A stretch of 64,000 nucleotides of DNA from CALUVN01 sp944323595. GTDB lineage: Bacteria > Cyanobacteriota > Vampirovibrionia > Gastranaerophilales > Gastranaerophilaceae. Below, piece by piece: positions 41,486 to 49,730 of the stretch. Below the pieces are notes generated by a model. The model was not told the origin of the DNA and did no database searches. It was given only the letters and a program-made list of their open reading frames with translations. The stretch lies in NCBI GenBank assembly GCA_963931255.1, contig OZ006972.1, forward strand, positions 372,001 through 436,000, written 5' to 3'. The position numbers and the translations under genes were made by a program. The stretch's first letter is position 1, and each line of letters begins with the position of its first letter.

Positions 41486-43132
41486 CTAGCCCTGTTCTAT
41501 CCAGCTCTTAATTTTTTCGCCGGCTTCGTCTGCATCAGTATCTGAAAGTTGAGATGATAAAGAGGAAAGACTATTCATCAAATCTTCAGTACTGCCTGCA
41601 GGCAAGAATTCTCTTTGCTGCTGTTCAAGTAATCCCTGTGCAAGTTCTGATTGACGTGCTGTAAGTTCGGAAGCTCTGTCATTGATTGCATTCAATTGTC
41701 TTTCCTGTTCAGCAGCATGTGCTCTCAAGGCTTCCACTTCTCTACGGTTAGCTTCCTGAACCTGTTTAACCTTATCAGATACAGCTTTGAATACTATCAA
41801 CAAGCCGACAGCACTTAATGCTACTGCTAACCACCAAGGATTACCTGTTTCATCAGGTTTAGGCAAATTAACAGGTCTGTCTGATGCAAGATAAGGGTCA
41901 AGAGAATCCGCAAATGCAATTGATACATTTGCCACATCTACCATTGGGCTTGCTGCTCGCGCTACAAGTTCTTTCAATTCTTCCAGTGTTGTGTTTGCCG
42001 GTAGTGAATTTTTCTCAAGAGTAACCGCTACGGAAATTTCTTCAACAACCCCCGGTTTCATGTACTCATTGATTTGTGTTTTTGTAACACCGTACTGGGT
42101 TTCTCTTGCAGAACGTGAATAACTTCTGTTCTGGCTTGAGTTTGAACCTGCAGCCGGCAAACCGTTCGGTAAATAAACACTGACAGCGTTCACACCGCCG
42201 TTACTATCCTGTGTTTGATCTCCCAGTCCCTCTGTAAATGACTGCTCATTTACGGAAGTTTTTCTGTCAGGATCGTAGACGATACTGAATTTTTCCACAG
42301 GAGATTGTGTCAGGAAAGTACTTACCGTTACAACATAATTTCCTTTACCTATTAATCTGTCCAACTGGGCTGCAACTTTTTGCTGCATATATTTATCATT
42401 TTCTTCAAGTTTTTGAAGCATTTCATCACTGGCTTCTATCATACTTGAATAAACATTACCGTTAGTGTCGGTTATTGATATATTTTCAGTAGTCAAACCT
42501 GAAACACTTCCAAGAAGCAGGTTTGTGATAGCCTTAACTTTTAACTGATCCAATTTGTCTCCGGGAGGAATTGTAATTTGAACAGTTGCAGTTACGGGCT
42601 TTTGCATTGATGAAAACATTGTCTGTTCAGGTATTGATATAAATACTGAAGCATTTGTAATCGGATCAATTTTACGGATTAATCTTGCAAGTTCACCGTT
42701 GATAGCTCTTGCAAGTCTAATTTTTTTATCTTCTTTTGTTGAAGTAAAATCGCCTTTATCAAAAATTTCCAAGCCGACATTTTGATCCATCAAACCGCTC
42801 TTTACAATTGCTAAAAGAGCAGCGTCACGTTGTGATTGTGTATATTCTTTTAAGAATATTGTTGATTTTGTACCATCAATTTTTCTGCTGGCAACAATAC
42901 CGTCACGGGCGAGCAAAGCTTGGATTTCAATGGCTTTTCCAAGGTTATCTGTAGTTAATAAGTCTAACGGCTCTTTTATAACTTTTTCACTTACCACTCT
43001 GGCTGCGCCTGTGGAGTTCTTATTTGCAGAACTTACTATACCTATGGTAAGAACCAGCGCCAGCAACAGGACCAGACCGCCGATTATCCCATATAATAAA
43101 GGTTTATTTTGCAAAATTTTTTGGAAATCCAT
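41486..43132 (-). CDS. fliF: flagellar-type MS-ring protein FliF
   Basis: The ATG at 43132 gives 548 residues (MDFQKILQNKPLLYGIIGG); a TTG eight codons upstream is less likely. A first membrane helix lies at residues about 12-33, the YscJ/FliF domain has RLARAINGELARLIRKIDPITNASVFISIPEQTMF, and a second membrane helix lies near residues 440-458. A long coiled coil (about 465-510) and an acidic tail ending GEKIKSWIEQG follow. The long C-terminal part fits FliF rather than the shorter SctJ. FliF forms the ring that houses the export gate. Confidence 0.9.
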   Translation of the reverse strand: MDFQKILQNKPLLYGIIGGLVLLLALVLTIGIVSSANKNSTGAARVVSEKVIKEPLDLLTTDNLGKAIEIQALLARDGIVASRKIDGTKSTIFLKEYTQSQRDAALLAIVKSGLMDQNVGLEIFDKGDFTSTKEDKKIRLARAINGELARLIRKIDPITNASVFISIPEQTMFSSMQKPVTATVQITIPPGDKLDQLKVKAITNLLLGSVSGLTTENISITDTNGNVYSSMIEASDEMLQKLEENDKYMQQKVAAQLDRLIGKGNYVVTVSTFLTQSPVEKFSIVYDPDRKTSVNEQSFTEGLGDQTQDSNGGVNAVSVYLPNGLPAAGSNSSQNRSYSRSARETQYGVTKTQINEYMKPGVVEEISVAVTLEKNSLPANTTLEELKELVARAASPMVDVANVSIAFADSLDPYLASDRPVNLPKPDETGNPWWLAVALSAVGLLIVFKAVSDKVKQVQEANRREVEALRAHAAEQERQLNAINDRASELTARQSELAQGLLEQQQREFLPAGSTEDLMNSLSSLSSQLSDTDADEAGEKIKSWIEQG

Positions 43133-43183
43133 TTTACTATTAACTCGCTCCCACAATTATTTTTTGATTATTTATTATCTATT

Positions 43184-43528
43184 TTACACCTGAATTTGCA
43201 TAACTTTGTCATACGCTTGAATGACTTTTCCTGTAATTTGTGTTGCAACGTTTACGCTTATTTCGGATTTTGCCATTGCAGTCATTACATCATGGATATC
43301 GACATTCATTGAACCTGACATTGCATCTTTCAGCAGGTTATCAGGAGCATTTAATTCAGTGTTAAAATTTTCGACAAGACCTGACAATACCTGTTTAAAA
43401 TCCTGAGTTTCCGGACGTTCAACACGGCTCATTCTGGCTGACGGCATATCTCCGACTCCGGTATCGAGTTTGGTATGTTGAATACGACCTGCCAGATCAT
43501 AATGTGGATAAAATCCGTTATAAAACAT
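43184..43528 (-). CDS. fliE: flagellar-type rod adaptor FliE
   Basis: A 114-residue protein whose last 60 residues are FliE: LKDAMSGSMNVDIHDVMTAMAKSEISVNVATQITGKVIQAYDKVMQIQV. FliE links the MS ring/export gate to the rod and is itself exported. It is the first gene of the fliE-fliF-unknown-fliH-flhA set; flgB and flgC, which usually precede fliE, are absent. Confidence 0.88.
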   Translation of the reverse strand: MFYNGFYPHYDLAGRIQHTKLDTGVGDMPSARMSRVERPETQDFKQVLSGLVENFNTELNAPDNLLKDAMSGSMNVDIHDVMTAMAKSEISVNVATQITGKVIQAYDKVMQIQV

Positions 43529-43690
43529 AGTGACTACCTGCCTTTCTTCTATTTATTCTAACGGATTTTTTTATAATTTATGCACTCTCATGTACATAAA
43601 TCATCTGAATTCATTAGAAAAAACAGATATTTAATTCGTTTGATTGAGAGAAACACCATGTTTTTAATGATTTTATAATGGATGTCAACA

Positions 43691-43818
43691 TGAAAGCAAA
43701 CATGACGTTTGGCAAACATGATGTTTGCATCAACACGACTCTTCAACATTGGAATTGGCGCCTGTAATAGGTGTTCAAAAAGTTTTAAATATCTTTGTAA
43801 TGCCGGCTTTTGTAGAAA
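43691..43818 (+). repeat. ~125-bp dispersed repeat, left copy
   Basis: It begins TGAAAGCAAACATGACG, has GTTTGCATCA, then ACTCTTCAAC, ATTGGCGCC, a TTCAA/TTTTAAATAT stretch and CGGCTT. The right copy at 48911-49032 has the same order of blocks in the same orientation. Together they flank the autotransporter gene as direct repeats. A short partial copy (AAACATGATGTTTGCATCA) is at 44121-44139. Confidence 0.7.
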
Positions 43819-43825
43819 TAAAGTT

Positions 43826-43880
43826 CCCTCGCCCCGACAGATTGACCTCTGTGGGGGAGAGGGGTGGGGTGAGGTATGAT
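43826..43880. repeat. CCCTC...GAGGG palindromic repeat, copy 2
   Basis: CCCTCGCCCC and GGGGGAGAGGGG surround a short centre, followed by GGGTGAGGTATG, the same flank seen in reverse at 36604. A further CCCTCCCCCTTGAGGGG palindrome lies at 43936-43957. Confidence 0.65.
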
Positions 43881-44007
43881 TTACACAGAGCTAAAATGCT
43901 GAAACTGGTTCAGCATGACAGTATAGTTTGGGTTTCCCTCCCCCTTGAGGGGAGGGACTAAGGGAGGGGGTGTTAGGCACAAACATAACTTACTTCTTTC
44001 ATGTTCA

Positions 44008-44044
44008 TTTCTTTCTCTTTTATTGCGAGTAAAAGAGAAAGAAA
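44008..44044. repeat. perfect 15-bp inverted repeat
   Basis: TTTCTTTCTCTTTTA (44008-44022) and its exact complement TAAAAGAGAAAGAAA (44030-44044) flank a 7-nt loop TTGCGAG. It has no T-tract after the stem and no gene directly upstream. Confidence 0.85.
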
Positions 44045-44156
44045 CGCAACCAAAGAAAGAGAAAAACGCGTCCAAATGAAACGAGTGATCAGAAACTACG
44101 TTTCCGAACCTTCCTGCAGCAAACATGATGTTTGCATCAGTATGACGGACTTTATT

Positions 44157-44200
44157 CCCCTCTCCTTAGTAGGAGAGGGGGCAGGGGTGAGGTATGGTAT
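44157..44200. repeat. CCCCTCTCCT palindromic repeat, copy 3
   Basis: CCCCTCTCCT (44157-44166), TAGT and AGGAGAGGGG (44171-44180) form a perfect palindrome, followed by GCAGGGGTGAGGTATGG. Confidence 0.8.
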
Positions 44201-44206
44201 GGACAA

Positions 44207-44230
44207 GTCGGTTGGGCATACTTGCCCAAC
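44207..44230 (+). repeat. GTCGGTTGGGCATAC palindrome, distant copy
   Basis: These 24 bp are the exact reverse complement of 11982-12005 at the right edge of the phage remnant. The preceding ACAA also matches 9622-9625. It shows that the element moves or spreads independently of the phage genes. Confidence 0.8.
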
Positions 44231-44434
44231 AATACTAAATTTCAGTAATGCAGGTCGGATTTACTAATCAGACAAAAAAATAGTGACGCAGTGGCATTTC
44301 TTAACAATTCTACATATTTCTTAATCTTTTCTTAAAAAACTTTTTTCTGCCAGAAATCCTTGTCTCACAATACAAATAACCATAAATCATCCCTTTCACT
44401 TTGTAAATTTTTATTAAATGTGCTTTCTAAACAC

Positions 44435-44463
44435 TTGAATTTTTATAAAATATGGTATATAGT
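44435..44463 (+). promoter_or_regulatory. autotransporter promoter
   Basis: TTGAAT (44435-44440), a 17-bp spacer and TATAGT (44458-44463). The transcript would start near 44470, with GAGG at 44486-44489 and the ATG at 44498. Confidence 0.65.
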
Positions 44464-44497
44464 ATAGATATATACTTTATCTTGCGAGGATATGTTT

Positions 44498-47400
44498 ATG
44501 TCAAACACGGTTTTTACTACACTGCCCAAATTAAGCAATAATAGCCTTTTCTCCGAGGGGGGGGGGCAAATTGAACTCTAGAACGCTTTGCATTGCTACG
44601 CTTGTTGGCTGCTTTGGCTTTAGTTTTTCGACCGCTGGAGCGGCAGAGCTTGCTGATATCGATTTGAGCAAGAAACCGCTTGACAAACCTACTTTGGATT
44701 ATTTGCACGAAAACAATGTACAAATCCCTCAAACAGAATATGATGACGAGGGGAACCTTGTAGAAAGCGGCTCTATTTTAGCGCCCGAAAGTTCATACAC
44801 TTTGACAGAAGTCCCTGCCGGGGCGGACGGGGCTGCGCCTGTCGGCGACAATATTATTACTAAATTCAATTATAACAGCGAAACCGGTGAATTTACGCCT
44901 GTTTATTATCAAATGAACCTTAAACAAACCGAATACGGGGATCCGAACGGCGATGTTACTCTCACTTTTGGTTGGCAAAAAGACGAGTATGGTGACAATG
45001 AATTTGTTCAAGATCCGACAGCTCCTATAGGGCAGACTATTACTTACAAATATAATTCCTCCGCAACAACCACACCTGATGGCGGCAGTTATACTGCTGA
45101 ATACATCAATCAGGTGCAGCCGGTTACTCTGGAAAATCCAGATAGTACTTCAAGCAGCCATTACCCACATATTGGAGGAGTCTCTGGCGTTACAAACTTT
45201 GAAAATGTTCTGTTTAAGGATAACAACACAAATGTTACCCTAACTGTTGATGGCGGGGGAACTTCGTCTAAATATAGCTACGTCGATGTACGGGGCGGTG
45301 CCTTAAACAACTCTGCCAACATAGATACGCTCAGCGGAGCTTTTATTAACAATTCTATTACCTCTACTATTAATGAGGTAAGCAATAGAGATCGTGGTTA
45401 TGTTTATGCTTACGGTGGTGCTTTATACAATTCCGGTGAAATAACTAATATAACTGGGGATTTTATTAATAATAATATAACATCAAATAGCGATAATTAT
45501 ACAGCAAATATCTTTGGAGGCGCAATTTACAATTCAAATAAAATAGGTAATATTACTGGGAATTTTATTGGGAATTATACAAAAGCTAACCAAGAGGATA
45601 GTAATGGGGGCGCTATCTACAATACCGGAGAAATAGGTGATATTCACGGTTCATTTATAGGAAATTATGCAAGTTCGGATCATCACAACTCTGGAAATCC
45701 AACAGCTACAGGCGGAGCTATAAATAATGAGGGAGGTAAAATAGGTAATATTATCGGTGATTTTATTAACAATTTCGCTGATGGCACCAATGCTCGAGGT
45801 GCTGCAATTTATAATGATATGGGAACAATCGGAAATATAACAGGCGATTTTATTAATAATTCCGTTGATGGCTCCAGTAGCTACGATGGTCCTCAAGGCA
45901 GTGCAATTTATAATGATATGGGCATAATCGGAAATATAACAGGCAATTTTATTAATAACAATAGCAGTGCTATTTATATCACTAATTCAGGCAAAATTAA
46001 CAATATCACCGGAGATTTTATAGGTAATGAAACTGGTATAGATAATACTTGGGGGTATATTAATAACATCACTGGTAATTTTATTGGAAATGAAAACACA
46101 GGAATCAATAATAGTAGAAAAATAACATCTATTTCTGGTGATTTTATTAATAATGAAGTCGGAATAGTTAACGAAGGATATATTACTAATATAACTGGTG
46201 ATTTTGTTAATAATACATCGACAGCACTTTCTAATAGTGGGAAAATAAATGACATCACTGGAGATTTTATAAACAACAGTAGAGCTATTTCAAACAGTGG
46301 TAGCATAGGTTATATAACAGGAAATTTCTATAGTAATAATCAAGGTATCAATACTTCTAGAGGTAGCTATATAGAGAAAATTACCGGCAACTTTATAGAT
46401 AATAACGGCGCTATTTCAATAGGAGCCGAGTTTACTAATCAGAACCTTGAAATAACCGGTAATTTTATACGGAATAATAATACATTCAATAGATATTACA
46501 ATTTTACTGGAGGTGGAGCAATTTACACATCTTCCCCTATTGGTAAGATAAAAGGAAATTTTGTAGAAAATAAAAGCCAATCAATAGACGACGCCTGTGG
46601 TGGCGCCATCTATGTTAGTGACTATTTTCAGCAGTATCTGGGAGGCACTGATGGAATACACGATGGTCGTATAAATCTTGTCACAGGTGATTTTACAGCA
46701 AATGAAGCTGTTTCTGTAAATGCAAGTGCCACCGGTGGTGCAATCAGAAATGACGGGCATATTAATGAAATAGTGAATAGCAGTTTTTATAACAATGCTG
46801 CAATAGGTGCGACATCGGCTCAAGGCGGTGCTATATATACCAGTGAAAGCTTAAACATCATTGCGCAGGATGGCGGTTCTAGCATCTTTTCAGGAAATTA
46901 CGTTCAAACTGGTGACAGTGAGAAAGATTATCAGGCTATCTTTGTTGGTGAAGCTAATGATGCAATATTAAAAAACATCGAAATGCACTCTACAATTAAA
47001 AGTACACAAGAAACGCCTGTTGTCACGTTGAATGCAAACACAAACGGAACTATTAGAATTGACGACAAAATTTCAGGAACGCCTGCGCCTGTTGGAGATT
47101 ATATGATTGATCGTAATAGGACGAAAATTTGGCTGGATGAAGAGGGTAATCCGCTTGAAAACCCGAATATGGAAGTATACTCCCTGAACTTAACAGGTGA
47201 TGAAACAGGGAAAATCATATTGAATAATACTGTTGACGCACACGAATACGACGACGATGGAAATGTTACCGCGCAAGCTCCAGTGAACATTAGCCTTGAA
47301 AATACTAACTTATACTTAGGCGCACGTGACAACATTTTTGATGGCAACAACCTGACCTTGAAAAGCGGTATGTTATCAATGATAAATGGTGGTGCAGGTG

Positions 47401-48833
47401 TTTCAGCTTTAAATACTTTCACCGTCACCGGCGATACCAAATTCGTTGCGGATGTCGATTTGGCTAACCAAACCATGGACAGAATTACAGCCGATACTTA
47501 CGGCGAACACACAGGAAACTTAAATATTGTCGGCTTGAATCTCTTGTCTGATGCACCACAAGACCGTGACACAACAGAAATTTTCTTCGCTGAAACAGGG
47601 TTAATGGATAATGTTGTTAACGGCACAGGTGAGCTTCCCGACAGCTACCAAACTGCCTACACACCTATATACAAATATAACGTAGGTTATGAAACACGTG
47701 AAGATGATGGAGGTTACTTCGTATTTACTAGAGGAGATAAGATTCCGACAACACCTGGTGGAGGAAACGGCGGAGGTTCTACAGGCAATCCGTCCGATGC
47801 GTTCAACCCGTCCGTATTAGCTACTCCGGTAGGCAACCTTGCAGCCGGTCAAGCTGCCATGAACGAAGCATTCAAATACGTCTTTGAACACGCTGACGCA
47901 TTTACTCAATTACCATCTATGGAACGTTACGCTAAAATCAATGTTAACAAATATGCATTAAGCACCGATTTTAACGAAAATATGCCGTCCTACGCTGATC
48001 AGCTTCATAACAATGCCGTCTGGTTCAGACCTTACACCACTTTTGAAACCATGAACATCAAAAACGGCCCTAAAGTTGACGCCATTACTTATGGTTCTCT
48101 TGTAGGCTTTGACGGTGATTTCAAAGAAATGAAAAATGGCTGGAGCAGAATCTTCACTGGTTATGCAGGCTATATGGGTTCCAGTTTAAATTATAGCGGC
48201 GTCGATACTACTATGAACGGCGGTCTGTTAGGCTTCACCGAAACTTTCTACAAAGGTAACTTCTGGACTGCTATCACTGCGTCTGCAGGCGCTTCCGTTG
48301 GTGAATCACATACTATGTACGGTAAAGAAGATTATACATCACTGCTTGCAGGTGTTGGTTCTAAAACGGGTTACAACTTTGAGTTTAAAGACGGTAAGTT
48401 CATCATCCAGCCGATTATGTTCTTGTCTTATACCTTTGTTAACACCTTTGATTATAAAAATGCTGCTGGAGTTAGCATTGAATCCGACCCGTTGCACACT
48501 ATTCAATTAAACCCTAGTGTAAGATTTATTGCGAACCTCAAGGGCGGTTGGCAGCCGTACGCTTCTGTTGGTATGGTCTGGAACTTAATGAATGAATCTA
48601 AAGTTACTGCTAATAACGTTAAGCTTCCTGAAATGAGCGTTAAACCTTACGTTGAATACGGTGTTGGTGTTCAACGTAACTGGGCTGACAAGTTCACTGC
48701 GTTCTTGCAAGCTATGATTCGTAACGGCGGCAGAAACGGTGTTGCACTCACCGGAGGCTTCCGCTTCATGCTCGGCTCTGAACCTAAAAACTCCGATAAA
48801 CCTAAGGTTAAAAAAGAGATTAAGTCTCTCTAA
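44498..48833 (+). CDS. phase-variable type V autotransporter, frameshifted (OFF) at a poly-G run
   Basis: The ATG at 44498 has GAGG eight bases upstream and a good promoter, but with ten G at 44557-44566 its frame ends at TAG 44579. The long frame (44571-48833, 1420 codons) has no good start. Removing one G joins them into about 1444 residues: an extended leader, a signal peptide (CIATLVGCFGFSFSTAGAAE), a passenger of some twenty degenerate repeats of the kind ITGDFINN and GGAIYNSGEIGNI (residues about 230-780), which would form a beta-helix, a GGGNGGGSTG hinge, and a C-terminal beta-barrel (about residues 1130-1400) with alternating aromatic strands. It has a charged tail after the barrel. 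It is probably a surface adhesin. Confidence 0.85.
44557..44566 (+). repeat. poly-G tract of ten, candidate phase-variation switch
   Basis: Ten consecutive G lie 20 codons into the autotransporter gene. Nine or twelve G would put the ATG at 44498 in frame with the body of the protein; ten, as here, gives a 27-residue peptide. It is the only long G or C run in the window. Confidence 0.8.
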
Positions 48834-48839
48834 TGATTG

Positions 48840-48880
48840 CACCCCTCACCCTAACCCTCTCCCCCTAGGGGCGAGGGCAA
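48840..48880. repeat. CCCTCTCCCC palindromic repeat, copy 4
   Basis: CACCCCTCACCCTAA is followed by CCCTCTCCCCCTAGGGGCGAGGG. Related to 36604-36648. It begins eight bases after the autotransporter stop and may act as its transcription terminator, although there is no T-run. A degraded further copy may lie at 49043-49076. Confidence 0.65.
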
Positions 48881-48910
48881 TAGATTTCCAATGTTGAGGA
48901 GTCATCCTGA

Positions 48911-49032
48911 TGCAAACATAATGTTTGCCAAACGTGACGTTTGCATCATTACTACTCTTCAACTTTCATATTGGCGCCTTTTGAAGATATTCAAGAAATT
49001 TTAAATATTTTTACAATGGCGGCTTGTGCATA
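48911..49032 (+). repeat. ~125-bp dispersed repeat, right copy
   Basis: TGCAAACATAATGTTTGC, CGTTTGCATCA, ACTCTTCAAC, ATTGGCGCC, TTTTAAATAT and CGGCTTGTG occur in the same order and orientation as at 43691-43818. The identity looks to be about three quarters by eye. Confidence 0.7.
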
Positions 49033-49088
49033 GACTGTGTTTCCATCCCAGCTAGGACGAGGACTAGGGCGAGGGAATATCTAGAATG

Positions 49089-49172
49089 GGTGAATGAGTC
49101 CGATAATAAATCAGTTGTAGTAAAATTCCCGCAGAGCCTGATTTTATATATGAACTTATTCACTCTTTCACC
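49089..49172 (+). repeat. MITE-like 84-bp element, copy 2
   Basis: The ends GGTGAATGAGT (49089-49099) and ACTCTTTCACC (49162-49172) are inverted repeats with one mismatch. The body matches the reverse complement of 9505-9587. No coding capacity. Confidence 0.7.
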
Positions 49173-49197
49173 TATTCTCTTTGCACTCTAATTTAAT

Positions 49198-49641
49198 CTA
49201 TGCTTCCAGCTCTCTTCTTATATCATCGACAGAAACATATTCTATCGGTGAATTTTCATCTTTTTTCAGGTAAACCTCTTTTATTCCGGATTGAACTATA
49301 AACCTTTTACACAAAATACAAATAAAATTATGTCCCCAAATGTACATCGTTGCATCTTTACATCTATCCTGCCCCGCCTGAATAATTGCATTTTGTTCTG
49401 CATGGATGGAACGGCAGGTTTCATAGCGTGTACCGGACGGAATATTATTTTTTATCCTGTAACATTCTCCACGCTCATAACACGATTCAACTTTTGACGG
49501 AGTGCCGTTGTATCCTGTGGCCTTAATCTTTTTATCTTCTCCAACTATAACGGCACCAACTTGTGCACGAAGACAGTTTGAACGACTTGCACATGTTTTT
49601 GCAAGATCCAAAAAATAATCATTCCAAGATTTTATTTCCAT
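49198..49641 (-). CDS. dCMP deaminase / ComEB-type cytidine deaminase
   Basis: The ATG at 49641 (AGGGAAAGTATT upstream) gives 147 residues. The deaminase zinc site is visible as IHAEQNAI (His and catalytic Glu) and CILC (the two cysteines). RAQVGAVIV and TGYNGTPS near the start, and the extra Cys/His-containing ESCYERGECYR segment, are typical of dCMP deaminases that make dUMP for dTMP synthesis. An ATG six codons upstream is possible. Confidence 0.9.
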   Translation of the reverse strand: MEIKSWNDYFLDLAKTCASRSNCLRAQVGAVIVGEDKKIKATGYNGTPSKVESCYERGECYRIKNNIPSGTRYETCRSIHAEQNAIIQAGQDRCKDATMYIWGHNFICILCKRFIVQSGIKEVYLKKDENSPIEYVSVDDIRRELEA

Positions 49642-49730
49642 AATACTTTCCCTGCTCATTCTTTACAAATTAATTTTATATCAAAATAAACGTCTTGCAA
49701 ACAAAATTTAATATTTATATAATAAATGAT

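Larger units (their letters stand above)
43529..44434. other. gene-free, repeat-rich region
   Basis: About 900 bp without a supported gene. It contains at least six short inverted or dispersed repeats, listed separately; the small open frames that cross it are read through repeats. It separates fliE from the autotransporter and is divergent between them. Confidence 0.7.

Noticed and set aside
43725..44267. Open frames of 78 and 88 codons in the region before the autotransporter
   Set aside because: They run through REP-like palindromes and the GTCGG repeat, have no ribosome binding site, and contain no recognisable protein sequence.
44571..44573. TTG as the true start of the autotransporter
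   Set aside because: It has only a G-run upstream and cuts the natural leader; the ATG at 44498 has promoter, ribosome binding site and correct spacing once one G is removed.
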